A stretch of 47,618 nucleotides of DNA from an uncultured Clostridia bacterium (GTDB taxonomy: Bacteria > Bacillota > Clostridia > Oscillospirales > Ruminococcaceae). The notes beneath the pieces were generated by a model. That model did no database searches. It had not been told where the DNA came from and worked only from the letters and a program-made list of their open reading frames with translations. This document shows positions 1 through 8,690 of the stretch, piece after piece. Numbering within the stretch: position 1 is the first letter of the stretch; the number at the start of each line of letters is the position of its first letter. Location of the stretch: contig CAMCFA010000012.1 in the NCBI GenBank assembly GCA_945873955.1, positions 1 to 47,618 of the forward strand, in the 5' to 3' direction. The position numbers and the translations under genes are program-made.

Positions 1-74
1 TCTGCCGTCGCCTTAGGTCACTTCACTGATATCATGCACCTCGGCGAGAGAGTGACGCGCCATTTGTGCGCCGC

Positions 75-90
75 TAAATTACAATTTAAA
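75..90. repeat. End fragment of dispersed palindromic repeat
   Basis: AAATTACAATTTA just downstream of yqfD. The same end motif occurs at 11429, 22555, 27372, 27440 and 29756. Only the terminal part is recognisable here, so it is either a truncated copy or the end of a diverged one. Confidence 0.45.
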
Positions 91-94
91 GCAT

Positions 95-1279
95 TCAATC
101 TACTTCTATCTCCTGTTCCTCCGCAATATTGCCCCGCAGGGTATATGTCACCACCAACCTTATGCCGTCCTCCTGCGGTATTGTCTGCTTATCACAGGAA
201 ACTACTTCGTACTCCCCATAGAAATTCTGCTCAAAGTCCTCCTGCATTTTCGCCAGCCCCGCAATGCAATCGTCGGCGGAGCGCGTGATATCCTGTGTGC
301 GCCAGCGAGTGAAAGTCCCGTGCCGGAGCTTCAACGGAGTTTCATGTCCGAACAGCCGTATCACCTCTGTTTCCTCAGAGTAAACGGCGTTATCCACCTG
401 CGCCGTCCCAAAGAACAGCGGGTATACATCGTCCTGAAACACCAGCCATGTGAATTCGGTCGTTTCGCCGTCGGCGGTCTGTATCGTGTCGTTGTACGGC
501 AGGAAGAACTCCCTTGTTTCGGTGAATTCACCGATCACCTCAGCGCTGGCATGCTTGAAGGTCACATTCCCGGCGGCGTCGGTCACGACCCCGCTGACAA
601 GAAGCCCTCCCTCCGGGACGCCGCTGCCTGTTTCCACCGCAAGCGACCCGTCCCGCACTGTGTGGTTGATCACCACCGCGTCCCGAACAGCAACCAGATT
701 GCAGGGGGAATCCACGGACACCATTTCCGGTATCGGCGTTCCGGTTTCCAGCGCGACCTCCACCCGGAAGCCAACGCAGGTGACGTCCACCCATGAGCTT
801 TCCGGGACCTCCAGCATTATGCGCCGCTCTGCGGCGGTAGAGTCTATATGCCGTGCAGAAGAACCCTCCCGTATGCCGCACTCGTCCAGGATAGTCATGA
901 CCTGCGCCCGCTGCGCCGCAGTCACCGTGCCGGAGCTGACAATCTCTATATCCTGAATGTGGCTCTCACTCAGAGCTGTCAGCAGAATGAACGCCAGAAA
1001 TCCTATGTACAGCCCGATACGGCGGCTGTATTTCATTGCGGTGAAGTACAGCCCCCGCCGCTTCCCCGCTCTTATTCTCACACCATAACGGCGGGCAGTC
1101 TTGGCGGTCTCCCAGTAGTCCGCCGGGGAGACCATGCCGCTCACTGTGCCGTCGCCGAAACGCACCCGGCGCAGTTCTATCCCGCGCTCTATCAGCGAGG
1201 TGGTCATTTTCTCCGGGAATCCGCCTATCCCGCTGAATTCCACACTTCCCAGCCACGAGCCGGTTCTTTTTTCTGCCAT
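95..1279 (-). CDS. yqfD: Sporulation protein YqfD
   Basis: A 394-residue protein of the YqfD family, membrane-anchored proteins conserved in spore formers and expressed in the mother cell during sporulation. A soluble N-terminal part (about residues 1-80) is followed by one membrane segment near residues 90-105 (IGLYIGFLAFILLTAL) and a long extracytoplasmic part that starts with a POTRA-like stretch. The open frame extends upstream to 1372, but that would overlap yqfC heavily. ATG at 1279, two bases after the yqfC stop, is the sensible start. It forms an operon with yqfC, which is the usual order. Family assignment is firm; the biochemical role is not established. Confidence 0.9.
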   Translation of the reverse strand: MAEKRTGSWLGSVEFSGIGGFPEKMTTSLIERGIELRRVRFGDGTVSGMVSPADYWETAKTARRYGVRIRAGKRRGLYFTAMKYSRRIGLYIGFLAFILLTALSESHIQDIEIVSSGTVTAAQRAQVMTILDECGIREGSSARHIDSTAAERRIMLEVPESSWVDVTCVGFRVEVALETGTPIPEMVSVDSPCNLVAVRDAVVINHTVRDGSLAVETGSGVPEGGLLVSGVVTDAAGNVTFKHASAEVIGEFTETREFFLPYNDTIQTADGETTEFTWLVFQDDVYPLFFGTAQVDNAVYSEETEVIRLFGHETPLKLRHGTFTRWRTQDITRSADDCIAGLAKMQEDFEQNFYGEYEVVSCDKQTIPQEDGIRLVVTYTLRGNIAEEQEIEVD

Positions 1280-1281
1280 AG

Positions 1282-1551
1282 CTATATCTCCACAAACGAC
1301 ACCGACTGTATCTCTCCGAGGATCCTCACGCCGTAAGCGCCGAAGCTCTCCAACTGAAGCTCCGCGCCGCACACCCGCAGCAGCCTGTCCCGGAGCTTCA
1401 GCACGATCTCCCCGGATTTTTCGCGGCTGTCGGTGCAGCTTATGACCGCCGTGCAGTTTTCAGCGGTCAGTTCCCCGAAGTCCTTTATTGTTATCACCGA
1501 ATGTCGGTAGGGCAGGTCGCCCAGCGAGATCAGCGACTGCTTTATTCCCAT
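1282..1551 (-). CDS. yqfC: Sporulation protein YqfC (YabP/YqfC family)
   Basis: An 89-residue protein of the YabP/YqfC family, small spore-coat-assembly-type proteins made of one beta-rich domain. Features matching the family are the N-terminal LISLGDLPYRHSVITI segment, the central ENCTAVISC strand and the G-Y-G-V-R-I-L-G-E-I-Q-S-V-SF end. A strong GGAGGG lies 6 bases before the ATG at 1551. It is the first gene of a two-gene operon with yqfD. A perfect inverted repeat GCATAA-TTC-TTATGC at 1589-1603 lies about 40 bases upstream and may be an operator; no housekeeping promoter was evident. Confidence 0.88.
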   Translation of the reverse strand: MGIKQSLISLGDLPYRHSVITIKDFGELTAENCTAVISCTDSREKSGEIVLKLRDRLLRVCGAELQLESFGAYGVRILGEIQSVSFVEI

Positions 1552-1625
1552 GTCTGTCCCTCCGCAATGTTCGTCCGAATCAGTTTCTGCATAATTCTTA
1601 TGCGCTGTCCGGTCAGATTATTCCT

Positions 1626-1655
1626 TTGACATATCTTGACATTTTATGCTAAAAT
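1626..1655 (+). promoter_or_regulatory. Putative promoter of the chemoreceptor gene
   Basis: TTGACA (1626-1631), an 18-base spacer and TAAAAT (1650-1655) with an extended TGc just before it. It is followed by an AT-rich leader of about 130 bases to the receptor start at 1793. Recognised by consensus only. Confidence 0.5.
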
Positions 1656-1792
1656 TTCACCACACATTTCTGCAATTATGTGGTTTTGATAAAAAATAAG
1701 TAAATTTTGTATATATCTCTGACGATATATAGTATATAATTATAAAAAAAGTCCGGCAGCGCTGGGTAAAAATATGGGAAGGGAACAGAATT

Positions 1793-2818
1793 ATGAAAAA
1801 ATCAATGAAAATAGGCGCGAAGATAACGTTATTTTCCTGTGCTGCGGCGGTAATTTCCGCAGCGGTAATGGCGGTGGTCACTACCGTGATTTTTATGAAT
1901 TTTGTTGATACGCTGCAAAAAAAGGAAACCGGCACCGGTGTGAAAGTGCTTGAAGCGGAAATCAACACCGAAGTTGGCTCCTTGAACGACATTTGCAAGC
2001 TTCTAGCCGCGGACGAAGATTTCAGCGCGGCGGCTCTGGACAGAGTGTGGAACAGCAACGCCTCTGAAGGGTGTAGCGGCGCGTATTTCGCCGGCGGCAG
2101 CGCTGCATGGCAGACGGAGGGCTTCCCGTTCGGCGCTGAGATAACCTCCAAAAGCGGAGGTGTGATCTGTCAGGACGGCAGGCTGCTGGCGGTATCGGTT
2201 TACAGTGCCGGGGACGGCGCGCTTGTCGCCTGCAAGGATCTCAGCGACCTGTCATTCGTTGATTCGGTAAAGAAAAAGACCGGGGCGGAGCTTACGCTGT
2301 TCCGTGAGAATATACGTTACAGCACAACGCTGCTGAATTCCTCCGGCGCGAGGAATATCGGCACGGAGATGTCCGCCGACATCTGGCAGCAGGTCCAGAG
2401 CGGCGAGGTATACATAGGGCAGGCTGTCATAAACGGGCTGAATTATTATGTGAACTACACCCCCATGATCGACATGGACGGTAAAATAATCGGCGCATAC
2501 TTTGCGGGATATTCCACCGTGGAAACTGACAGAGAGCTTGCCACAGCGATAGTTATCGCGGCGGTGGTGCTTGTGATTCTTTGCGGTATTGCGGCGGTGC
2601 TGTTGTTCTTCGCAATGAAGAAGCTGGTAAGGCAGCCGGTGGCGGAGGTCGTAAATATCTGCGGGCAGATAAGCTCCGGCACGCTGGACTCTCCGGACTC
2701 TGAATTTCGGTTCGCGAACGACGAAATGGGCGATATCGCCGAGAATCTCACCGAGGCGAAGCACAAGCTGCACACCATTGTCGGGGATATCTCACGGGTG
2801 CTTTCCAGCATGGCATAG
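1793..2818 (+). CDS. Methyl-accepting chemotaxis protein, N-terminal part (ends at in-frame TAG)
   Basis: Encodes the sensory half of a chemoreceptor. A first membrane helix at about residues 10-36 is followed by an extracellular single-Cache-like ligand domain to about residue 245, which ends with a NYYVNYTPMIDMDGKIIGAYFAGYS block typical of such Cache domains (quoted in part: PMIDMDGKIIGAYFAGYS). A second helix at about 250-275 leads into a HAMP region. The frame then stops at TAG (2816-2818), but the same frame continues immediately with a normal receptor signalling domain. The natural protein is clearly one chain of about 625 residues. A single GAG or CAG to TAG change in the expected M-A-E-G-D-F-S linker would explain the stop. 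Nothing else is damaged. Confidence 0.85.
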   Translation: MKKSMKIGAKITLFSCAAAVISAAVMAVVTTVIFMNFVDTLQKKETGTGVKVLEAEINTEVGSLNDICKLLAADEDFSAAALDRVWNSNASEGCSGAYFAGGSAAWQTEGFPFGAEITSKSGGVICQDGRLLAVSVYSAGDGALVACKDLSDLSFVDSVKKKTGAELTLFRENIRYSTTLLNSSGARNIGTEMSADIWQQVQSGEVYIGQAVINGLNYYVNYTPMIDMDGKIIGAYFAGYSTVETDRELATAIVIAAVVLVILCGIAAVLLFFAMKKLVRQPVAEVVNICGQISSGTLDSPDSEFRFANDEMGDIAENLTEAKHKLHTIVGDISRVLSSMA

Positions 2819-2830
2819 GGCGATTTCTCA

Positions 2831-3670
2831 GTGCAGCCGAGTATGGAATACATGGGCAATTTCGACGAGATAAACCACTCTTTCCGCACCATACAGCAGA
2901 CCCTCAGCGGTATCATCATGAATATCAACACCTCCTCCGGTGATGTGACGGCGGGCGCACAGCAAATGGCAGACGGTTCGCAGCTTCTGGCGGAGGGCAC
3001 GACAAAGCAGGCGACGGCGGTAGACCAGCTCTCCTCCACAATAGCAGAGATATCCGACAACATCGCAAGGACTGCGGAGAACGCGAACAGAGCCAGCGAG
3101 CTCTCCAACAACTGTGCAGACCAGATAATCGCGCAGGGGCATGAAATGGAGCACATGCTGTCCGCAATGGATCAGATCCAGCAGCAGTCCGTGGCAATAG
3201 CAGACGTCATCAAGACCATTGAGGACATTGCGTTCCAGACGAACATTCTGGCGCTGAACGCCGCGATAGAAGCAGCCAGAGCCGGCGAGGCAGGCAAGGG
3301 CTTCGCGGTGGTCGCGGACGAGGTAAGAAACCTTGCCTCCAAATCGGCGGAATCTGCGAACAGCACCAAGGATCTTATCTCCTCCACGATACAGGCGGTG
3401 GAGAACGGTTCCGGAATTGCCCACAAGACCGCCGAAACAATGAACGACGTGATCCGGCTGTCGCAGGAGAGCGCGAATATCGTGGCGGAAATATCCGCGG
3501 CGGCGGAGCAGCAGTCCGGCGCGGTGAAGCAGGTCACTGTGGGTATCGAGCAGATATCGCAGGTAATCGCCACCAATTCCGCGACGGCGGAGCAATCTGC
3601 TGCTTCCTGCGAGGAGCTTTCAGCGCAGGCGCGGATACTCAAGGAGCAGATCGACAGGCTCAAGATTTAA
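2831..3670 (+). CDS. Methyl-accepting chemotaxis protein, signalling domain (C-terminal part after TAG)
   Basis: Continues the reading frame of the preceding receptor half. It carries the full cytoplasmic coiled-coil signalling domain, with the conserved hairpin tip around [19 protein letters not shown] and the following [10 protein letters not shown]. This tip binds CheA and CheW; flanking helices carry the methylation sites. GTG at 2831 is only the first start-like codon after the stop and has no good ribosome binding site, so separate translation is doubtful. The piece is either the dead end of a pseudogene or is reached by readthrough. No chemotaxis or flagellar genes lie nearby, which is common for receptors. 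Confidence 0.85.
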   Translation: MQPSMEYMGNFDEINHSFRTIQQTLSGIIMNINTSSGDVTAGAQQMADGSQLLAEGTTKQATAVDQLSSTIAEISDNIARTAENANRASELSNNCADQIIAQGHEMEHMLSAMDQIQQQSVAIADVIKTIEDIAFQTNILALNAAIEAARAGEAGKGFAVVADEVRNLASKSAESANSTKDLISSTIQAVENGSGIAHKTAETMNDVIRLSQESANIVAEISAAAEQQSGAVKQVTVGIEQISQVIATNSATAEQSAASCEELSAQARILKEQIDRLKI

Positions 3671-3674
3671 CTAC

Positions 3675-3704
3675 AAAGCCGTCCGGGAAACACCGGGCGG
3701 CTTT
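3675..3704 (+). terminator. Rho-independent terminator after the chemoreceptor
   Basis: AAAGCCGTCCGG and CCGGGCGGCTTT form a near-perfect 12-bp stem with a short A-rich loop, five bases after the receptor stop. The T tract is short. Confidence 0.75.
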
Positions 3705-3760
3705 ACAAATCTCTGAAGATGTGGTATACTCATCATATTACAAAAGAAAGGACAGACAAA

Positions 3761-4375
3761 ATGAAAAAGCTATTATCTGTTTTGCTGGCGGCGCTGATGA
3801 TATTCTCACTCACCGCCTGCGCGAATGATCCAAGCGCACCGGAGAGCGCGGTTTCTTCCGAGGACATTTTCTCTGCGGTATCAGTGCCGGAGCTTAACGA
3901 AGAACCTGCCGCCGAGCCTCCCGTAACTGACGGACAGCCCAACGCTCCCCCGACCGTGGAGCAAACCGAAGTATTCACCGCCGAGGCGCTCCCGGATATC
4001 ACCACCGAATCGCCGGAGCTGCCGGAAATCGACGAGAACGGCAGCTACACCAGCCGCGACGACGTGGCGCTGTATATCCACACCTACGGACATCTTCCGC
4101 AGAACTTCATAACCAAAAAGGAGGCGCAGGAGCTTGGCTGGAGCGGCGGCTCGCTGGAGCCCTACGCGCCGGGCAAATGCATAGGCGGCAGCCGTTTCGG
4201 CAACTACGAGGGTCTTCTGCCGGAGAAAGACGGCAGGAGCTACACCGAGTGCGACATTGACACACTGGGAGCGAGCAGCCGCGGCGCAAAGCGTATCGTT
4301 TTCTCAAACGACGGGCTGATATATTACACTGACGACCATTACGAGAGCTTCACGCTGCTTTACGGGGAGGAATGA
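3761..4375 (+). CDS. Barnase-type ribonuclease, lipoprotein
   Basis: A 204-residue exported guanyl-specific RNase. A signal peptide ends in a lipobox (FSLTAC, Cys at about residue 20), so the enzyme is probably lipid-anchored rather than freely secreted. An acidic, Pro-rich linker (about 22-90) precedes the barnase domain (about 95-204). Barnase landmarks are present: the ITKKEAQELGW helix with the active-site Lys, APGKCIGG, the catalytic Glu in TECDI, the Arg in KRIVFS and the catalytic His in DDHYESF. ATG 3761 is preferred over an upstream in-frame start because GAAAGGA precedes it at good spacing and it begins the signal peptide. The barstar gene follows directly. The likely role is a toxin or a nutrient RNase, with the inhibitor protecting the cytoplasm. 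Confidence 0.9.
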   Translation: MKKLLSVLLAALMIFSLTACANDPSAPESAVSSEDIFSAVSVPELNEEPAAEPPVTDGQPNAPPTVEQTEVFTAEALPDITTESPELPEIDENGSYTSRDDVALYIHTYGHLPQNFITKKEAQELGWSGGSLEPYAPGKCIGGSRFGNYEGLLPEKDGRSYTECDIDTLGASSRGAKRIVFSNDGLIYYTDDHYESFTLLYGEE

Positions 4376-4377
4376 GC

Positions 4378-4662
4378 ATGGAAAACCGCACACTTATCAT
4401 TGACGGCGCTTCTGTCGGCGGAATGGAACAGCTTCACGGCAGATTCTACGCCGCGTTTGATTTTCCCGAATGCTACGGCGAGAACCTTGACGCCCTGCAC
4501 GACTGCCTTACGGACATCATGGAGTATGACGCGGTGATCCGCGTGACTAACGCTTCCGCGCTGGAACAAAGTCTTGGCGAAAAGACCGCTGCGGCGCTGC
4601 GCCGGGTGCTGAACGACTGCGCCGCGGAGAATCCGCATATCACGGTAGAGTTTATCGGCTGA
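4378..4662 (+). CDS. Barstar-family RNase inhibitor
   Basis: A 94-residue barstar homologue that should bind and cap the active site of the barnase encoded directly upstream, before it is exported. The diagnostic segment YGENLDALHDCL matches barstar and keeps the two Asp residues that contact barnase; the usual Trp in this helix is His here. Two starts are possible: ATG at 4372 overlaps the barnase stop (ATGA), while ATG at 4378 has GGGGAGG seven bases upstream. The second is preferred. Translation is coupled to the toxin gene, which guarantees co-production of the inhibitor. Confidence 0.92.
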   Translation: MENRTLIIDGASVGGMEQLHGRFYAAFDFPECYGENLDALHDCLTDIMEYDAVIRVTNASALEQSLGEKTAAALRRVLNDCAAENPHITVEFIG

Positions 4663-4677
4663 AAAACAGAACAATAC

Positions 4678-4717
4678 AAAGCGCGGCGGGAGTTACCCTG
4701 CCGCGCTTGTTTTTATT
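4678..4717 (+). terminator. Terminator after the barnase-barstar operon
   Basis: AAGCGCGGC and GCCGCGCTT form a stem, extended by GG/CC, with a loop around AGTTA. It is followed by GTTTTTATTTT. It lies between convergent genes and overlaps the stop region of the minus-strand GLUG gene, whose transcripts it may also end. Confidence 0.8.
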
Positions 4718-7700
4718 TTGTGGTATTTTCGGTCTGTTCCGAAGCAGCCGCTTTCTTGGCGGCGCGTTTCTTTTTGATGAGGATCGTCCACAGCACAATA
4801 TTGATAACCGCGATAATGACGCACCCTCCGATAATCAGTATCGGAACAAGGTCCGTAGGCTGCCGCTGAACGCAGAACGAGCCGACACCGCTTTCAAGCT
4901 GAGGCGCTTCCACAATGAGATAATGCCCGTTCTGGGTGAAGCCCACGTTCTTCCACGAGCCGTTGACATACTGCATGATGTTCAGCGAACCTCTGCCCTC
5001 CGGCGCTAGGAAACGAAGCTGCGTGACAGTTCCGTCGGGCAGGTCGCTGCGTATCTCCACCAGCCGCAGTTCACTGTTGTTGTCCGGCGGGAAAACGCTG
5101 CTGCTTTCAGTGGATACAGTTACCCTGCTGCCGTCGTCGAAAAGCCCGTCCGCCAGCACCAGCGGGAATTCCCCGGACTTCTCCGCGCTTTCGATCACCG
5201 TGACGTAGGGGGTATATATCGCCTCCACCTCTGTGGGGAACGTTATGCAGTCGTTATCGAATTCCGACCACTTCGCGAAATTTCCCTCCTTTGCCGGGAT
5301 ATCCGGGAATTCGTCCGGGGAGAGCGCCGCGCCGTAGTCAACCTGAATGGTGTCTGTCACCTCTCCGTCAACGATGAATTTCACGTCGATAATAGCAGTG
5401 CTGCCTGCGATCTGCGCGAACCGCGCGAAATCTACCGGTGAGGCTGCCCCCGCGTAGCTTATGCCGTCGATTCCCGCCGTTCCGCGGTCAACGAAGCTGT
5501 TGCGCAGCACCTCGGCATTTTCGTCCGAGAAATCCACATACCCGGCGATAGAGCCGGAGCGCTCTGTGCAGTCGGAAACATTGAGAATCGCAGCGTTGTC
5601 GGTGAGGATAAGCCCCTGCCCTGCGATACCGCCGACATATCCCAGCGCGGAGATAGATGTCTTTGCTATGCAGTTTCTTATCGCCGCCATTGATGAACCC
5701 GCGATACCTCCGGCGTAGCTGCCGCTGGTGCTGGTGACCTTGCCGTTCTCGGTGGAGTTTCGCACGACGCCCATTTCCATTCTGCCGACGATACCGCCGC
5801 AGTAGTTCTTTTTGGCGGTGATCTCTCCGGTGTTGGTGCAGCTATCAATGATGTCCCGCACCTTGTAGCTGAAGCTGAACGACGTATCGCCGGAGTATGC
5901 GATATCGTCTTCCGGGTCGAAGTCGAAGTCGATAGCCATTGACCCGGTGATACCGCCGACATTGAGGTCGCCCTGTATGCCGCCGTAATTTATGCAGGAC
6001 ATCACCTTGCCCTGTCTGCTGGTGGAGTCGTCCTCCGAAACGTCGGTGGTGAAGCTGTCGTCCTCTTCCTTAGTCATCAGTTTGTCTTTAAGTTCTTGAA
6101 GGATATCAGAGATATTGTCGAACTCGTCGCATATCGCCTGAATATCGTCCAGCAGGACGTCACTCTGCGCCTCCGCTGTGCTGCTTATTGAGGAGATCGC
6201 GCTGATAATTCCGGAGAAGTTCGCGGAAAACCCGTCAACAGCCGCCGTGAATTCTTCGTCAGTCGCGGGGAACTCCACCGCGGGCTTGTCGCCCAGTATT
6301 TTCACGGTATCCGCAAGCTGCCCGCAGGCGTCCGAGAACACTCTGCAAGCCTCCGACAGATAAGCGGACGCGTCCGACGCGGACTGAGAAACGCCGTTCA
6401 GCGTGTCCATTACCGCAGAAACATAGTCCGCAGCCTCGCTGAAGCTGTCCCCGGCGGAGGTTATCTCGTCGGAGGAATCGGAGATCTTGTCCGCAGCCGC
6501 TGAAATGGCTTCAATGCTGTCCTTTATCGCCCCGGTGTCTATCTGGTCGGTTATCTCGTTCATTGCGTTGGTGATGTCGTCGGCGTAGTCGGAGATATTC
6601 CGGACACACTTGTTGATGATGTCTAGCTGCTCCGAAATATCGTCGTATGTGTTCTCCGGCACTCTGGAGCTGCTGATATTCTCGTATGCGTCAGTTACCT
6701 TGTCGATAGCCTTTTCCGCTTCTGAAAGCGCTTTGCTGAGTTCCTCGCAGGCAGCTTCCAGCTCGGAAAGACCGTCCTTTAGCTGCTGTGTGTCAACAGC
6801 CTTGCTGAGATGATCAGAGGCATTTGAGAGATGTTCTGCGGCTTGAATAAGATTATCCGCGGCAGCCTGTAATTCGTCGGACGCTTTGTCAGTGTCCGGT
6901 ATCTCCTGTGAAGCCGCCTCCAGCGCGGCAGCCGCGCGGATCGCCGCCTTGCTCAGTTCGGCAACTGCTTCGTCCAGCTCGTCAAGACCCTCTTGCAGCT
7001 CGTCAGCGTCAACTGAGTTCACGATCTTCTGTATTGCGCTGCTCATTTTGCTAAGCGCCTTAGTAACGTCTTGCAGACTTCTGGAAAGCTCGATTATCCC
7101 GTCCGACAGCTCCTCAAAATCACGTCCGGTGACCCACTGTTCAAGATCGTCGCAGGCTTCGCCAATCTTCGTCAGCGCATTGCAGATAGTTTTGACCTCG
7201 CCGTTGGCGTTGTTCAGCGCTTTGATCATGGATTTTACCGCGTCGTTCACACGGTCGGTGTCGCCCATTGCCGCGCTTAATTCCTGTGCGGCTGCGCTGA
7301 TATCGTCAAGGGCGGCGGATATCTCGTCTATCGCAGCGTTGAGGGAGTCTATGCCCTCCTGCGCGCTGTCGATAGCCGCCTGCATATCGTCATTAGTAGC
7401 GGTTATCTGGTCGAAAACCTCCTCAAGTGAGCTGCTGAACTGGCTGAGAAGATCCAGCCCCTCTTGAAATCCGTCCAGAGCCGGGGCAATGCCGTCCAGA
7501 GCCTCGTCCACCCGTGCGGAGATCTCGTTCAGACCGTCTGCCCAGCCGTTGTAGATGACGTCGGTGCGGTCGGCGATATCGTCCGCGGAATTACGCAGCT
7601 TCTCCATCTGCCATGTAAGCCCCTGAACCTCGTCGTTCACCGCGCCGCCGGCGGATCTTGCGTCCTCGATAAGCCGGTCGGTAAGTCCGCTGAGAATATC

Positions 7701-8690
7701 CATTTCGTCCAGCAGCTTCTGCACCGTGTCCTCGTCGAAATCAATGCTACGGAAAGGCTCCATTTGTCCGGCAATGCCGCCGACGTCCTTTCGCCCGAAT
7801 ATCTCGCCGTGGTTCACGCAGTTGTTGACATACCCGGATTGTCTGCCGACAATACCACCGACATTGTAACCGATATGCGGATATCCCACCGTGCCGTAGT
7901 TTTCGCAGCCCTGTATTATCCCGTCGGAAAAGCCCGAGATACCGCCTGCGTCCGACATAGAGGAAGGCTCCTCCTGTGAAATTATGCTGTCCCAGTCAAT
8001 ATCACGGATAGACAGCTTGGCTTCTGACGCGGTGGTATTGACGCTGCACCGGCTGACGCTGTTAAGTATCGTGCCGGAACTGCTGCCGGCAATGCCGCCG
8101 GAAAGGTGTTCGCCGGAAATCGCCCCGGAGCTGCTGCAATTTGAGATAAGTCCGCTGTTTTCGTTAATGCCCGAGATACCGCCGACATAGTTGATACCCT
8201 TTACTGAGCCTTCAAAGGTGCAGCCCGTGATGTTGCCGGAGTTGCTGCCCGCGATACCGCCGACGTATTCAGCGCTGCCCGCCGGGGACACCGTTCCCTT
8301 TACGGTGAGATTTTTCACCAGCGCACCCCGCTGGACGTATCTGAAAAGCCCGACGTATGAGCCGGCGCCGGTGATGTTCAGCCCGGAGATAGTGTGACCG
8401 TTTCCGTCGAACGTACCTCCAAATATCGGTATCGGGGTTATCTCCCCGGAGAGGGTTATATCAGCGGATAGAGTTACATACAGATCCTTGCTGTAAGAGT
8501 CCAGCCGGCAGTTTTCGGCGAAATTCAAAAATCCGGCGGCGTCAGAGATGATAAGCTCACGCTTTGCTGTCTGTCCCGCAGCAGATGAGTTAGGTGTAGC
8601 AGGCGCGGCAGTTTCCGCGATAACATTTGCCGGAATAGCCAGCGCAAGTACGACCGCAGCGGCAATAGAAATGATTTTTCTTGTTCTCAT
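4713..8690 (-). CDS. Giant GLUG-repeat / coiled-coil membrane-anchored surface protein
   Basis: A 1325-residue exported protein. A signal peptide (about 1-25) is followed by a beta-helical block of GLUG-type repeats (about 75-308; units such as YVGGIAGSNSGNITGC). A very long helical region (about 310-870) is rich in Ala, Asp, Ser and Leu heptads of the D-x-L-S-x-A kind and is predicted coiled coil. A second GLUG block follows (about 900-1060), then beta-rich domains (about 1080-1250), one membrane helix (about 1283-1303, LVPILIIGGCVIIAVINIVL) and a short basic tail. The ATGA overlap with the upstream exporter gene means translational coupling. The helical insert splits one GLUG domain into two halves. 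Function is unknown; the pairing suggests an external accessory of the exporter. Confidence 0.8.
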   Translation of the reverse strand: MRTRKIISIAAAVVLALAIPANVIAETAAPATPNSSAAGQTAKRELIISDAAGFLNFAENCRLDSYSKDLYVTLSADITLSGEITPIPIFGGTFDGNGHTISGLNITGAGSYVGLFRYVQRGALVKNLTVKGTVSPAGSAEYVGGIAGSNSGNITGCTFEGSVKGINYVGGISGINENSGLISNCSSSGAISGEHLSGGIAGSSSGTILNSVSRCSVNTTASEAKLSIRDIDWDSIISQEEPSSMSDAGGISGFSDGIIQGCENYGTVGYPHIGYNVGGIVGRQSGYVNNCVNHGEIFGRKDVGGIAGQMEPFRSIDFDEDTVQKLLDEMDILSGLTDRLIEDARSAGGAVNDEVQGLTWQMEKLRNSADDIADRTDVIYNGWADGLNEISARVDEALDGIAPALDGFQEGLDLLSQFSSSLEEVFDQITATNDDMQAAIDSAQEGIDSLNAAIDEISAALDDISAAAQELSAAMGDTDRVNDAVKSMIKALNNANGEVKTICNALTKIGEACDDLEQWVTGRDFEELSDGIIELSRSLQDVTKALSKMSSAIQKIVNSVDADELQEGLDELDEAVAELSKAAIRAAAALEAASQEIPDTDKASDELQAAADNLIQAAEHLSNASDHLSKAVDTQQLKDGLSELEAACEELSKALSEAEKAIDKVTDAYENISSSRVPENTYDDISEQLDIINKCVRNISDYADDITNAMNEITDQIDTGAIKDSIEAISAAADKISDSSDEITSAGDSFSEAADYVSAVMDTLNGVSQSASDASAYLSEACRVFSDACGQLADTVKILGDKPAVEFPATDEEFTAAVDGFSANFSGIISAISSISSTAEAQSDVLLDDIQAICDEFDNISDILQELKDKLMTKEEDDSFTTDVSEDDSTSRQGKVMSCINYGGIQGDLNVGGITGSMAIDFDFDPEDDIAYSGDTSFSFSYKVRDIIDSCTNTGEITAKKNYCGGIVGRMEMGVVRNSTENGKVTSTSGSYAGGIAGSSMAAIRNCIAKTSISALGYVGGIAGQGLILTDNAAILNVSDCTERSGSIAGYVDFSDENAEVLRNSFVDRGTAGIDGISYAGAASPVDFARFAQIAGSTAIIDVKFIVDGEVTDTIQVDYGAALSPDEFPDIPAKEGNFAKWSEFDNDCITFPTEVEAIYTPYVTVIESAEKSGEFPLVLADGLFDDGSRVTVSTESSSVFPPDNNSELRLVEIRSDLPDGTVTQLRFLAPEGRGSLNIMQYVNGSWKNVGFTQNGHYLIVEAPQLESGVGSFCVQRQPTDLVPILIIGGCVIIAVINIVLWTILIKKKRAAKKAAASEQTENTTK

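Noticed and set aside
5461-8397. Several long plus-strand open frames opposite the GLUG/coiled-coil gene
   Set aside because: They are antisense shadows produced by the biased codon use of a GC-rich gene; none has a ribosome binding site or recognisable protein sequence.
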